DNA from: Flavobacteriales bacterium
GTDB taxonomy: Bacteria > Bacteroidota > Bacteroidia > Flavobacteriales_F > PHOS-HE28
NCBI GenBank assembly: GCA_020635655.1
Contig: JACJZI010000005.1
Span: 62,001-126,000, forward strand
Length of the DNA stretch: 64,000 bases
Direction of reading: 5' to 3'
The notes under the pieces are model-generated. The model did not search any database and was not told where the DNA came from. It worked only from the letters and a program-made list of their open reading frames with translations. The position numbers and the translations under genes are program-made. Below, piece by piece: positions 52,919 through 61,957 of the stretch; the first letter of the stretch is position 1, and the number at the start of each line of letters is the position of its first letter.

Positions 52919-53659
52919 TCAAATGACCTTTGCCTCGGAATGCAACAGTTCGATCAGCTGACCGGCGTCCTCGGCGGGGATCATCTTGCAGGTGCCCTTC
53001 GGAGGGGGGAGCTCGAACCTCGCCGTGGCCGCCACATGGTCCGCCTCGGCCGCGGGCACCACGTTCAGGGGCTTGGTGCGTGCGGCCATGATGCCGCGCA
53101 TGTTCGGGATGCGTTGTTCGGCCATGCCCTTTGACGCGCTGACCACCAGGGGCAGCTGCACTTCCAATACTTCCACGCCACCCGCCACGTCGCGCTCCAC
53201 CGTGGCGGTCGCGCCTGCGATGTCCAGCTTGCTGGCGAGTGGCACGTAGGGCAGGTCCAGCAGCTCGGCCACCATGCCGGCCACCTGGCTACCATTGTAG
53301 TCGATGGTCTCCTTGCCGGCCAGCACCAGGTCGTAGCCCTTGTCCGTGGCAAAGGCCGCGATCTGCTCCGCGACCTGCAGGGCATCGACCGGAGCGACAT
53401 CGATCCGCACCGCCTCGTCGGCGCCGATGGCCAGGGCCTTTCGTATCGTTGGCTCCGTATCGGCCGTGCCGACGGTCACAGTGGTGACGCTTCCCCCGTT
53501 CGCCTCCTTCAGTTCGAGCCCGCGGACCAGCGCATACCATTCGTCATAGGGGTTCACGATGAACTGCACGCCGCTCGTGTCGTAGGAAGTGTTGTCGTTC
53601 GTGAAGGCGATCCGGGCCGTGGTATCGGGCACCTGGCTGATCAGGACAAGGATCTTCAT
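52919..53659 (-). CDS. etfB: Electron transfer flavoprotein, beta subunit
   Basis: EtfB is the AMP-binding partner of EtfA. Protein of 246 residues. Family features: MKILVLISQVPDTTARIAF at the N-terminus, FIVNPYDEWYALVRGLELKE, VLAGKETIDYNGSQVAGMVAELLDLPYV and the C-terminal signature AGGVEVLEVQLPLVVSASKGMAEQRIPNMRGI. Upstream of etfA on the minus strand with a perfect -7 element. The start at 53659 begins directly with the conserved N-terminal strand. Confidence 0.95.
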   Translation of the reverse strand: MKILVLISQVPDTTARIAFTNDNTSYDTSGVQFIVNPYDEWYALVRGLELKEANGGSVTTVTVGTADTEPTIRKALAIGADEAVRIDVAPVDALQVAEQIAAFATDKGYDLVLAGKETIDYNGSQVAGMVAELLDLPYVPLASKLDIAGATATVERDVAGGVEVLEVQLPLVVSASKGMAEQRIPNMRGIMAARTKPLNVVPAAEADHVAATARFELPPPKGTCKMIPAEDAGQLIELLHSEAKVI

Positions 53660-53684
53660 CGGTTGATGCTGCTGATGAGGGCCG

Positions 53685-53692
53685 CAAAACTA
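53685..53692 (-). promoter_or_regulatory. -7 element TAGTTTTG for etfBA
   Basis: Perfect consensus on the minus strand, 25 nt before the etfB ATG. The sequence is the same eight bases as at 49801-49808. Confidence 0.65.
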
Positions 53693-53769
53693 CGGACCAT
53701 GTCCCAAGGGTATCCGATGGCCTTCCGATGGAGGGGAGTGATCGGGTGCATTCGCCTCGCTGTGTGCGC

Positions 53770-53777
53770 TACCTTCA
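53770..53777 (+). promoter_or_regulatory. -7 element TACCTTCA for the LamG T9SS protein
   Basis: Nine nt before the ATG at 53787 and 21 nt before the alternative ATG at 53799. It is divergent from the etfB promoter. Confidence 0.45.
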
Positions 53778-53786
53778 GCGACCCCA

Positions 53787-55193
53787 ATGCCCTGGATCAT
53801 GGACCACACGACATCCCGCAGCATGTTCTCGATCACCGTCCTGCTCAGCATCACCTTGCCGGGGGCATGTTCTCTTAAGGCCCAATCGAGCAATGCGCTC
53901 GACTTCGATGGCATCGACGACAAGGTGGTGGTCCAGAACGCATCGGCGCTGATCGCCAATGCCCCGGGTGTCAGCCTTGGGTGCTGGGTCTATCCGACCA
54001 ACGCAGCACCGCAATACCCCGATTTCGACGGCTTCGTCGGATTCCGCAATGAGGTCGATTGCGACCTCTACATGGTCCAGATCGCGCCGACCACGACGTT
54101 GGAATGCCGCATCCGCAACAGCGCCAACCAATGGTTCACGCTGACCTATCCAAGCCTGGACCTGAACACCTGGCAATTCCTGATGTTGACCTTTGACGGA
54201 TCGGCCCTTACACTCTACAAGAACGGAATGAACGTGGCATCGATCCCTGCCAGCGGATCGATCACCAGCACAACGACGCCATTGTATATCGGGGACCTGC
54301 TCTTCCAGTTCACGGACTTCTTCCTGGATGGTCGTGTCGATGAGGTGAGCCTGTGGAGCCGCACCCTGTTGCCGGCCGAGATCACCTGCATGTACAATGA
54401 GGGTCCGGACCCTTCCGACAATGACCTCCAGCTCTACTACAGGTTCGACCAGGGAACGGCGGGCGGGGCGAACCCGGGCATCACCACCCTGACCGACATG
54501 CAGGGTCAGATCGACGGGGACCTGACCGGTTTCGCACTGAACGGGTCCAGTTCGAACTTCGTGCAGGGGGCCCTGCTCGGGCATGCCGCATCCGCCACGA
54601 TCTGTCAGGGGGATGTTCTTGCCTTCGGTACGCAGGACCTGACCGATGCGGGGATTTATACCGAGATCTTTTCCACTGGTGGTGCGTGTGATTCCGTGGT
54701 CACGCTCACCCTGGATGTACAAAGCGTGGACACCGCGGTCGTGTTGAACGGGGTCACACTGCAGGCCCAGGCAGGTGGTGCGCAATATCAATGGATCGAT
54801 TGTGACAACGGCATGCCCATGGTCGGTCAGACGGCACAGACCTTCACGCCCACGGTCAATGGGAACTACGCCTTGGTGATCACGCAGAGCGGATGCACGG
54901 ATACATCGGCCTGTCATTCGGTGAACACCCTGAGCGTTCAGCAGGAGAGCGGCACAAGTGGGGCATTGATCTATCCCGATCCGGTGCGCGGCCTGCTCAT
55001 GGTACGCACACCGGTGGCCTGGGTCGGCGGCACGCTCCGCATCCTGGACCTGCAGGGCCGGCCCGTGCTGGGTGAGCGGGTCGTGAAGGCGCCGGAGATG
55101 GTACTGGACGTGTCCGGACTTGCCCATGGTCGTTACGTGGTGCGTATCGATGGGCCCGGCGTGCGTTGGGTCCAGGGTTTCGACCGCGAATAG
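53787..55193 (+). CDS. LamG-domain secreted protein with T9SS type A sorting domain
   Basis: Protein of 468 residues. The signal peptide ends near residue 33 (ITLPGACSLKAQ); an ATG at 53799 is an alternative start. A LamG/concanavalin-like domain fills about 35-225 (ALDFDGIDDKVVVQNAS and FFLDGRVDEVSLWSRTLLPAEI). A middle domain (about 255-370) with paired Cys follows. The C-terminal 80 residues are a type A CTD: YPDPVRGLLMVRT, LRILDLQGRPVLGE, LDVSGLAHGRYVVRI. The ILIYPDPVR variant replaces the usual YPNP. It is probably an extracellular or surface binding protein; ligand unknown. Confidence 0.88.
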   Translation: MPWIMDHTTSRSMFSITVLLSITLPGACSLKAQSSNALDFDGIDDKVVVQNASALIANAPGVSLGCWVYPTNAAPQYPDFDGFVGFRNEVDCDLYMVQIAPTTTLECRIRNSANQWFTLTYPSLDLNTWQFLMLTFDGSALTLYKNGMNVASIPASGSITSTTTPLYIGDLLFQFTDFFLDGRVDEVSLWSRTLLPAEITCMYNEGPDPSDNDLQLYYRFDQGTAGGANPGITTLTDMQGQIDGDLTGFALNGSSSNFVQGALLGHAASATICQGDVLAFGTQDLTDAGIYTEIFSTGGACDSVVTLTLDVQSVDTAVVLNGVTLQAQAGGAQYQWIDCDNGMPMVGQTAQTFTPTVNGNYALVITQSGCTDTSACHSVNTLSVQQESGTSGALIYPDPVRGLLMVRTPVAWVGGTLRILDLQGRPVLGERVVKAPEMVLDVSGLAHGRYVVRIDGPGVRWVQGFDRE

Positions 55194-55232
55194 ATCTCAT
55201 GCCCCGCGTTCCAGCGGGCGCAGGACCTCGTC

Positions 55233-55240
55233 TACCTTTG
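55233..55240 (+). promoter_or_regulatory. -7 element TACCTTTG for pdhB
   Basis: Full match to the consensus, 18 nt before the pdhB ATG at 55259. Confidence 0.65.
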
Positions 55241-55258
55241 CACCCCACTGTCAAGATC

Positions 55259-56242
55259 ATGCGAACCGTCCAATTCCGGGAAGCCCTCAATGAGGCGATG
55301 AGCGAGGAGATGCGCCGCGACCCCAATGTGTTCCTGATGGGAGAGGAGGTCGCCGAGTATGACGGCGCCTACAAGGTGAGCAAGGGTATGCTGGAGGAGT
55401 TCGGTCCCGAGCGCGTGATCGACACCCCCATCAGCGAGCTCGGGTTCACCGGGATCGGCGTGGGAGCGGCCATGAACGGGCTGCGGCCGATCGTGGAGTT
55501 CATGACCTGGAATTTCGCGATCCTCGCGGCCGACCAGATCATCAACCACGCCGCCAAGATGCTGCAGATGAGCGGTGGCCAGTTCCATGTGCCCATCGTG
55601 TTCCGGGGGGGCAATGGCAGCGCGGGCCAGTTGGCCGCCACGCACAGCCAGAGCTTCGAACCATTCTATGCGAACGTGCCCGGCCTGAAGGTGGTCACGC
55701 CCAGCACGCCCTACGATGCCAAGGGGCTGCTGAAGGCGGCGATACGTGATGAGGACCCCGTGCTCTTCATGGAAAGTGAACGCATGTACGGTGACAAGGG
55801 GGACATCCCGGATGGGGAATATCTGTTGCCGATCGGTACCGCCGAAGTGAAACGACAAGGGTCCGATGTCACCATCGTCAGTTTCGGCAAGGTGATGAAG
55901 GAGGCCCTGCAGGCAGCGGAGGACCTGGAAAAGGAGGGCATACAGGCCGAAGTGATCGACCTGCGTACCATCCGCCCCATGGACCATGGTACGGTGATCG
56001 CTAGTGTGCGGAGGACGAACCGCCTGGTAGTGGTGGAGGAAAGCTGGCCCGTCGCGAGCATCAGCAGCGAGCTGGCCTATCGCGTGCAAAAGGATGCGTT
56101 CGACTTTTTGGACGCTCCTGTGGTCCGGGTGAACCAGGCCGATACGCCGCTTCCTTTCAGTGCACCGCTCATCGATGCCTCCCTGCCCAATGCCGACCGC
56201 GTGGTGCGCGCCGTGAAGGAGGTCATGTATCTCCGGAAGTAG
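55259..56242 (+). CDS. pdhB: Pyruvate dehydrogenase E1 component, beta subunit
   Basis: The alpha2beta2 E1 decarboxylates pyruvate with thiamine diphosphate and reductively acetylates lipoyl-E2. Protein of 327 residues. The start MRTVQFREALNEAMSEEMRRD is canonical; an upstream frame of 31 codons is not PdhB-like. Signatures: VFLMGEEVAEYDGAYKVSKGM (cofactor-interacting Glu), DTPISELGFTGIGVGAA, PSTPYDAKGLLKAAI and IDLRTIRPMD. PdhA and E2/E3 are not in the window, so the complex genes are dispersed. It could also serve a branched-chain 2-oxo acid dehydrogenase; the overall residue pattern favours pyruvate. Confidence 0.92.
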   Translation: MRTVQFREALNEAMSEEMRRDPNVFLMGEEVAEYDGAYKVSKGMLEEFGPERVIDTPISELGFTGIGVGAAMNGLRPIVEFMTWNFAILAADQIINHAAKMLQMSGGQFHVPIVFRGGNGSAGQLAATHSQSFEPFYANVPGLKVVTPSTPYDAKGLLKAAIRDEDPVLFMESERMYGDKGDIPDGEYLLPIGTAEVKRQGSDVTIVSFGKVMKEALQAAEDLEKEGIQAEVIDLRTIRPMDHGTVIASVRRTNRLVVVEESWPVASISSELAYRVQKDAFDFLDAPVVRVNQADTPLPFSAPLIDASLPNADRVVRAVKEVMYLRK

Positions 56243-56378
56243 GGAAGAAGGTCGATCGGTTCGGAACTGCACGTAGCGTGTTGGGATCGAGTGTCCGGTG
56301 ATCGCTCCGCGCTCCACGGTCCAGCGGTCACAACCTCCGACACCCCGATCTTTCAACTGCCACTAACGCCCATTCCGC

Positions 56379-56386
56379 TATTTTTG
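56379..56386 (+). promoter_or_regulatory. -7 element TATTTTTG for hppA
   Basis: Perfect consensus, 71 nt before the hppA ATG, giving the longest predicted leader of the set. The rest of the 215-bp gap shows nothing recognisable. Confidence 0.6.
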
Positions 56387-56457
56387 CCGGCCTGCCGTGC
56401 CTGATGGTCCGGCAACCTATTGAACGACAAGACCTTACAAAGAAATAGCACACTGCG

Positions 56458-58722
56458 ATGAGTAGTGAACTGATGTACTACGTTCCCGTGTTGGGACTGA
56501 TCGGCCTGGTAGTGATGATCGGCAAGGCGATGTGGGTGAACCGACAGGATGCCGGCGATGCGAACATGAAGGAGCTTGCGGGTTACATCGCAGATGGGGC
56601 CAGCGCCTTCCTGAAGGCCGAATGGCGCGTACTGGGGATCTATGCCGTGATCGCCGCGGTCCTGTTGGGCTGGAGCGGTACGTTGGTGGAGCACAGTGAC
56701 TGGGTCATCGCCTTGTCGTTCCTGATCGGCGCTTTCTTCAGTGCGTTCGCTGGATGGATCGGCATGAACATCGCCACCAAGGCCAATGTCCGGACCACGC
56801 AGGCCGCGCGCACGAGCCTTTCGAAGGCGTTGCGTGTCAGTTTCAATGGGGGCACGGTCATGGGCCTCGGCGTCGCCGGTCTTGCCGTGCTGGGTCTGAG
56901 CTCGCTGTTCATCATCTTCCTGCACATGTATGTCGTCTCGGGCGATGTGAACGGTGATGAAATGATGAAGGCGCTGGAAGTGCTCGCCGGCTTCTCGCTC
57001 GGTGCCGAATCGATCGCGCTGTTCGCCCGTGTGGGCGGTGGTATCTACACCAAGGCGGCCGACGTGGGTGCCGATCTGGTGGGCAAGGTCGAGGCCGGTA
57101 TTCCCGAGGACGATCCCCGCAACCCCGCGACCGTGGCGGACAATGTGGGCGACAATGTGGGGGACGTCGCCGGCATGGGCGCCGATCTTTTCGGCAGCTA
57201 TGTGGCCACCATCCTGGCGACGATGGTGCTCGGCCGGGAGGTGATCAGCGCCGACAACTTCGGAGGGATGGCACCAATCCTACTGCCCATGGTGATCGCC
57301 GGGCTGGGGATCCTGTTCAGCATCATCGGTACCTTTTTCGTACGCATCGCGAAGGAGACCGACAGCGTCATGGGCGCGCTCAACAAGGGCAACTGGGGGT
57401 CCATCCTGCTCACGGCCATCTCCAGCTATTTCGTCATCCAATGGTTGCTGCCGGACACGCTCAAATTCCAGCGGCTGTTGGCGGACGGAACGCTGAGCGT
57501 CCATGAGTTCAGCCGGATGAACGTGTTCTATGCCATTCTGCTGGGACTGGTGGTCGGTGCGTTGATGAGCGCCATCACGGAATACTACACCAGCATGGGC
57601 CGGAAGCCGGTGGACAGCATCGTGCAGAAGAGCGGCACGGGCCATGCCACGAACGTGATCGGCGGATTGGCCGTGGGCATGGAGAGCACCTTCCTGCCGA
57701 TACTGGTGCTTGCGGGTGGCATTTACGGCGCGTTCAGCCTGGCGGGACTGTACGGTGTGGCGATCGCGGCGGCCGGGATGATGGCCACCACCGCCATGCA
57801 GCTGGCGATCGACGCCTTTGGTCCGATCGCGGACAACGCCGGAGGCATCGCCGAAATGAGCGGTCTGCCGAAGGAGGTCCGCGCACGCACCGATATCCTC
57901 GATGCCACGGGCAATACCACCGCGGCCACCGGAAAGGGCTTCGCCATCGCATCGGCCGCGCTGACCGCGCTTGCGCTCTTCGCCGCCTATGTGGGCCTTG
58001 CGGGCATCAATGCGATCGACATCTACAAGGCCGATGTGCTCGCGATGCTGTTCGTCGGCGGCATGATCCCGATGCTGTTCAGCTCCCTGGCGATCAGTGC
58101 CGTGGGCAAGGCCGCGATGGACATGGTGAAGGAAGTGCGCCGCCAGTTCCGTGAGATACCCGGCATCATGGAGGGCAAGGCCAAGCCCGAGTATGAGCGG
58201 TGCGTGGCGATCAGCACGCAGGCATCGATCCGGGAGATGATCCTGCCGGGCGCCCTTGCCCTGCTGGCGCCGGCGCTCGTCGGATTCACGATGGGCCCCG
58301 AGGCGCTCGGTGGTCTTTTGGCCGGCATCACGGTGAGCGGGGTCCTCATGGGGATGTTCCAGAACAATGCCGGCGGTGCGTGGGACAATGCCAAGAAGAG
58401 CTTCGAGAAAGGGGTGTTGATCGATGGCCAGGAGCACAAGAAGGGAAGCGACCCCCACAAAGCGGCCGTGACCGGCGACACAGTGGGTGATCCGTTCAAG
58501 GACACCAGCGGACCGAGCATGAACATCCTGATCAAGCTCACCAGCATCGTGGCGCTGATCATCGCCCCGCACATCAGCCTCAACACCCCCCACGAACAGG
58601 AGCTCCCGAAGAACACCATCGAGAACATGCCAGTGGGCAGCAGCGATGCCTACGTAGCTCCGGTCCGCGCGGGCCAGGCAACGGCCGGGGTACCGGCGGT
58701 CGATGCGCACGATCGCCTCTGA
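56458..58722 (+). CDS. hppA: Membrane-bound ion-translocating pyrophosphatase, K+-dependent type
   Basis: Inner-membrane PPase of 754 residues and about 16 helices that couples PPi hydrolysis to H+ or Na+ export. Catalytic segments: DVGADLVGKVEAGIPEDDPRNPATVADNVGDNVGD (PPi and Mg binding) and AFGPIADNAGGIAEMSG, and GDTVGDPFKDTSGP at the C-terminal side. The determinant region reads GNTTAATGKGFAIAS, with Ala where K+-independent enzymes have Lys; established work links this to K+ dependence. Ion specificity (Na+ versus H+) cannot be set from this alone. The gene ends before a strong hairpin terminator. Confidence 0.95.
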   Translation: MSSELMYYVPVLGLIGLVVMIGKAMWVNRQDAGDANMKELAGYIADGASAFLKAEWRVLGIYAVIAAVLLGWSGTLVEHSDWVIALSFLIGAFFSAFAGWIGMNIATKANVRTTQAARTSLSKALRVSFNGGTVMGLGVAGLAVLGLSSLFIIFLHMYVVSGDVNGDEMMKALEVLAGFSLGAESIALFARVGGGIYTKAADVGADLVGKVEAGIPEDDPRNPATVADNVGDNVGDVAGMGADLFGSYVATILATMVLGREVISADNFGGMAPILLPMVIAGLGILFSIIGTFFVRIAKETDSVMGALNKGNWGSILLTAISSYFVIQWLLPDTLKFQRLLADGTLSVHEFSRMNVFYAILLGLVVGALMSAITEYYTSMGRKPVDSIVQKSGTGHATNVIGGLAVGMESTFLPILVLAGGIYGAFSLAGLYGVAIAAAGMMATTAMQLAIDAFGPIADNAGGIAEMSGLPKEVRARTDILDATGNTTAATGKGFAIASAALTALALFAAYVGLAGINAIDIYKADVLAMLFVGGMIPMLFSSLAISAVGKAAMDMVKEVRRQFREIPGIMEGKAKPEYERCVAISTQASIREMILPGALALLAPALVGFTMGPEALGGLLAGITVSGVLMGMFQNNAGGAWDNAKKSFEKGVLIDGQEHKKGSDPHKAAVTGDTVGDPFKDTSGPSMNILIKLTSIVALIIAPHISLNTPHEQELPKNTIENMPVGSSDAYVAPVRAGQATAGVPAVDAHDRL

Positions 58723-58742
58723 GCATGTCGGACCGTCATTGA

Positions 58743-58767
58743 AAGGGCGAGGTCCGACCTCGCCCTT
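58743..58767. terminator. Terminator between hppA and the deoxynucleoside kinase
   Basis: An 11-bp stem AAGGGCGAGGT/ACCTCGCCCTT with a CCG loop, then CTT. It is convergent for hppA and the minus-strand kinase gene. Confidence 0.8.
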
Positions 58768-58788
58768 CTTGCGCTGTATAGTGGACGG

Positions 58789-59478
58789 TCACTTCTTCTT
58801 CACAGCGACCTTCTTCTTCTGTTTGGCCGCCTTGCCGTTGCCATTGGTCGATGGCGCGTCCGCTGGGAACAACCCGTGTATCTCGGCGTCGATCCCGCTG
58901 ACGATCTTGCCAAGGTCCTCCGCGTTCGTCGGAAAGGAGTTGTTGTCCACGTCGATCACCAGCAACCGTCCCTTGTCGTATTTGCCGATCCAGGCCTCGT
59001 AGCGTTCATTGAGACGCTTCAGGTAGTCGATGCTGATGGAGGTCTCGTATTCGCGGCCACGTTCGCTGATCTGACGCACCAGCGTCTCCACGCTTGCGCG
59101 CAGATAGATCAGCAGATCGGGAGGAACGACAGATGTCTCCATGTTGTTGAACAGCCGGAAGTAGTTCTCGAAGTCGCGCGTTGTCATCAAGCCCATCGCA
59201 TGCAGGTTGGGCGCGAAGATGTAAGCGTCCTCATAGATCGTGCGGTCCTGGATCACATTGCGACCGCTGCGACGGATCTCCATCAATTGTTCGAACCGGC
59301 TGTTCAGGAAGAAGATCTGCAGGTTGAAGCTCCAGCGCTGCATGTCCTTGTAAAAGTCGAACAGGTACGGGTTGTTGTCCACCGCCTCCTGGAGCTGGTC
59401 CCATTTGTAGTGCCTGGCCAGTAACTGGGTGAGCGTGGTCTTGCCGGAGCCGATGTTGCCTGCGATCGCGATATGCAT
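58789..59478 (-). CDS. Deoxynucleoside kinase family protein with Lys-rich tail
   Basis: Phosphorylates deoxynucleosides (dA/dG/dC-kinase-like). Protein of 229 residues. The start MHIAIAGNIGSGKTT carries the P-loop. DRTIYEDAYIF gives the catalytic DRx motif, and IYLRASVETLVRQISERGREYE the LID-like Arg stretch. The last about 30 residues (SGIDAEIHGLFPADAPST then NGNGKAAKQKKKVAVKKK) are low-complexity and strongly basic, absent from typical family members. Nucleoside supply via the CNT transporter at 49.9 kb is a plausible connection. The frame upstream of 59478 is not coding. Confidence 0.92.
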   Translation of the reverse strand: MHIAIAGNIGSGKTTLTQLLARHYKWDQLQEAVDNNPYLFDFYKDMQRWSFNLQIFFLNSRFEQLMEIRRSGRNVIQDRTIYEDAYIFAPNLHAMGLMTTRDFENYFRLFNNMETSVVPPDLLIYLRASVETLVRQISERGREYETSISIDYLKRLNERYEAWIGKYDKGRLLVIDVDNNSFPTNAEDLGKIVSGIDAEIHGLFPADAPSTNGNGKAAKQKKKVAVKKK

Positions 59479-59499
59479 GGAACGGGTGATGAGGGCTGA

Positions 59500-59507
59500 C
59501 GAAATTA
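59500..59507 (-). promoter_or_regulatory. -7-like element TAATTTCG for the deoxynucleoside kinase
   Basis: Minus-strand element 21 nt before the ATG at 59478. One base deviates from the consensus. Confidence 0.4.
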
Positions 59508-59575
59508 ATCGCCCTGTGGCGAGCAGCGGGCCGATGTGGAAAAGTCGCTGCGTGCAAAGCGCGCACGGCCGCTTA

Positions 59576-60379
59576 TCAACGATCCGGCATCCGGTCGATC
59601 TCGATGCGGTCGTCCAGAAGGAAATAGAGGTGCTCCTGCTCCACGCGCGCATCGCGAACGCGATCTTCCCGCAGGTCGGGAGGGAGGGGGAGCTCGACCG
59701 TGCTGAACAGGCGCATGTCATAGCGCTGCAACACACCATCCTTCACAAAGAACACGGCCTGCTTGCGCACTTGGAAATGCTCGGCCCCGACAACGGGCAG
59801 TGTCCTGGCATACGTGCCGAAGAGGTCGAAGACGAAGATGCCCTCGTCGGGGCAGTTCACATAGAGCCAGTTGTCCAGCTCGGTCATCTCCACCGGCCGG
59901 GGAACGGATCCGAGCAATTGGTCCAACGGGCCTGTCGATGCGATCTCACGCAGCTGTGGGTCCACCCGCACGAGGCGGGGTGTGCGTTGGTCATAGAGCC
60001 AGAAGGCGTTCTGTACGCTGGCGCAGACAAGGGCCACTTGGGGATAACCACGTGATGAAAGATCGATCGTCCCGCCCTGAACGCTGAGCGTGTTGTCGAG
60101 CATCGCCAACTGGCCCAACTCGTCACTGAACAGCACAGGCTTCAGCGAGTAGAAAGCGTCGATCGTGCGGATGGTGCCGAAGGTCTTGACGCTGTTGCGC
60201 GCACGTTCCCGGCCCATCTCATCGAAGAGGAGCAGTTCATCGCCGCGAACGGCGTACACGTTGCCCAGTACATCGGTCGTGAAGCGGTCGAAATGACCGG
60301 GAATGGTGACGACCTGCTGCGCGGGGGAGCGCGGTCCGCCGAGCAGGAGGAAAAGGACTGCGATCGAAGAGGAGCGCAT
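59576..60379 (-). CDS. Exported protein of unknown function, propeller-like, coupled to the GH3 gene
   Basis: Protein of 267 residues starting at the ATG MRSSSIAVLFLLLGG; a TTG one codon upstream is unlikely. Signal peptide to about residue 21. The remainder has repeated short strand units with Asp/Leu turns (GHFDRFTTDVLGNVYAVRGDELLLFDEMG, NAFWLYDQRTPRLVRVD and EGIFVFDLFGTYART), the look of a beta-propeller or WD-like fold of five or six blades. No active-site motif is seen. The GH3 stop and this ATG overlap as TGATG, so translation is coupled. Confidence 0.75.
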   Translation of the reverse strand: MRSSSIAVLFLLLGGPRSPAQQVVTIPGHFDRFTTDVLGNVYAVRGDELLLFDEMGRERARNSVKTFGTIRTIDAFYSLKPVLFSDELGQLAMLDNTLSVQGGTIDLSSRGYPQVALVCASVQNAFWLYDQRTPRLVRVDPQLREIASTGPLDQLLGSVPRPVEMTELDNWLYVNCPDEGIFVFDLFGTYARTLPVVGAEHFQVRKQAVFFVKDGVLQRYDMRLFSTVELPLPPDLREDRVRDARVEQEHLYFLLDDRIEIDRMPDR

Positions 60380-61887
60380 CAATGGACGAGGCTCGGTAGC
60401 AGTTGGTCGATGATGCTGCGGTCGTTCATCAGGCGGGGCACCTTGTGCTGCCCGCCGAGCTTGCCGCGGTCCTTCATCCAGGCATGGAACGTCCCGCGTG
60501 GCAGGATATGCAAACGTGGACGGGACAGGGCCATGTCGCCCTTGCGCTTCGCATCATAGTCCGAGTTGGAGTTGCGTAGCTCTGCATCGAGCACCTCGAT
60601 GAACCGTTCGACATCGTCCGGTGGCCGATCGAACTCGATCAGCCATTCGTGGCCGCCCGCGTTGTCGCTCAGGTAGATCGGTCCGGCGGTGTAATCGCTG
60701 ACCGCGGCGCCCGTGGCCACCACCGCGGCTTCGATGGCCCTCTCGGCGTTCTCCACGATCAATTCCTCGCCGAAGGCATTGATGAAACTGCGCGTGCGGC
60801 CGCTCACCTGGATCCGATAGGGTGCCGTGCTGGTGAAGCGTACCGTATCGCCTGGCATGTAGCGCCAAAGGCCCGCATTGGTGCTTATCACGAGCGCGTA
60901 GTCCACACCGGTCGTCACTTCGTGCAACAGTTTCGTCGCGGGTTGTTCCCTGGTCATCTCCTCCATCGGCATGAACTCAAAGAAGATGCCGTAATCGAGC
61001 ATCAACAGGAGGTCTTCGGCATCTGCGCGGTCCTGGATGGCGAAGTAGCCCTCGCTGGCGTTGTAGCTCTCCAGGTAGTTCATGGCCGCTGAAGGGATCA
61101 GGTCCCGGAACAACGCACGATAGGGTCGGAAGCTCACGCCGCCATGCATGAAGAGTTCCAGGTTCGGCCAGACCTCGTTGATATGCGATCGGCCGGTGAT
61201 CTCCAGGATGCGCCGCAGGATGATCAGCGTCCAGCTCGGTACACCCGCGATGCTGCGCACATCCTCGCGCATGGTCTCCCGGGCCATCTGCTCGATCTTC
61301 TCCTCCCAGTTCTCCATGAGCGCCACCTCTTTGGCAGGTGTACGACGGATCTCCACCCAGATCGGCAGGTTACGGATGATGATGGCCGATAGATCACCGC
61401 TGTACGCGTCCGCGCGGAACCGCTCCAGGCTGCTGCTCCCACCTACCACCATGTTCATGCCCAGATAGAGCTTGCTGGCCGGGTTCATGTCGTAATGCAG
61501 CGCAATCAGGTCCTTGCCGCCCTTGTAGTGGCAGTCCTCCAGCGCTTCACGGCTCACCGGGATGAACTTGCTCCTGTCCTGGGTGGTGCCACTGCTCTTG
61601 GCGAACCATTTGATGTCGGTCGGCCACAACAGGTTCTGTTCACCCCGTCGCAGGCGTTCCACGTAAGGGCGGACATCGTTGTAGTCCTGCAGCGGCACGC
61701 GTTGCCTGAACACGTCCGGGTCACGGATGCTCTCGTAGTCGTAGTGTTGCCCCCACTCGGTGAAGCGTGCGGACCGCACCAGATGGAGGAAGACCTCGTA
61801 CTGTGCCTCGTACGGATTGCTGCGGAACAGATCGATCTGCTGCAGCCGCTTCTTGATCAGGTAGGAGAAGAGGGCGTTGACCGGCAT
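60379..61887 (-). CDS. GH3 auxin-responsive-promoter family acyl-amido synthetase
   Basis: Adenylate-forming enzyme of 502 residues. The GH3 fold is seen in KWFAKSSGTTQDRSKFIPVS (ATP-binding loop), NYLESYNASEGYFAIQD, WRYMPGDTVRFT and RTRSFINAFGEELIVENAE. Plant GH3 proteins adenylate jasmonate or auxin and join them to amino acids; bacterial GH3 members are found widely in Bacteroidota, but their substrate is not established. Start MPVNALFSYLIKKRL at 61887. Co-translated with the propeller-like protein downstream, which may be a partner. A weak GATATTCG element at 61906-61913 lies upstream. Confidence 0.9.
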   Translation of the reverse strand: MPVNALFSYLIKKRLQQIDLFRSNPYEAQYEVFLHLVRSARFTEWGQHYDYESIRDPDVFRQRVPLQDYNDVRPYVERLRRGEQNLLWPTDIKWFAKSSGTTQDRSKFIPVSREALEDCHYKGGKDLIALHYDMNPASKLYLGMNMVVGGSSSLERFRADAYSGDLSAIIIRNLPIWVEIRRTPAKEVALMENWEEKIEQMARETMREDVRSIAGVPSWTLIILRRILEITGRSHINEVWPNLELFMHGGVSFRPYRALFRDLIPSAAMNYLESYNASEGYFAIQDRADAEDLLLMLDYGIFFEFMPMEEMTREQPATKLLHEVTTGVDYALVISTNAGLWRYMPGDTVRFTSTAPYRIQVSGRTRSFINAFGEELIVENAERAIEAAVVATGAAVSDYTAGPIYLSDNAGGHEWLIEFDRPPDDVERFIEVLDAELRNSNSDYDAKRKGDMALSRPRLHILPRGTFHAWMKDRGKLGGQHKVPRLMNDRSIIDQLLPSLVH

Positions 61888-61922
61888 GCGCGCGAGGTGT
61901 GTGGGCGAATATCGTCCGCGCC

Positions 61923-61930
61923 TACTTTAG
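61923..61930 (+). promoter_or_regulatory. -7-like element TACTTTAG for the DUF2797 gene
   Basis: Located 27 nt before the ATG at 61958, in the 70-bp space shared with the divergent GH3 gene. The match to the consensus is partial. Confidence 0.4.
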
Positions 61931-61957
61931 CCCAAAAGGTAAGCACCCGTTCCGATC

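Noticed and set aside
56243..56457. Riboswitch or small RNA in the gap before hppA
   Set aside because: No recognisable aptamer core or long helix; only the -7 element is apparent.
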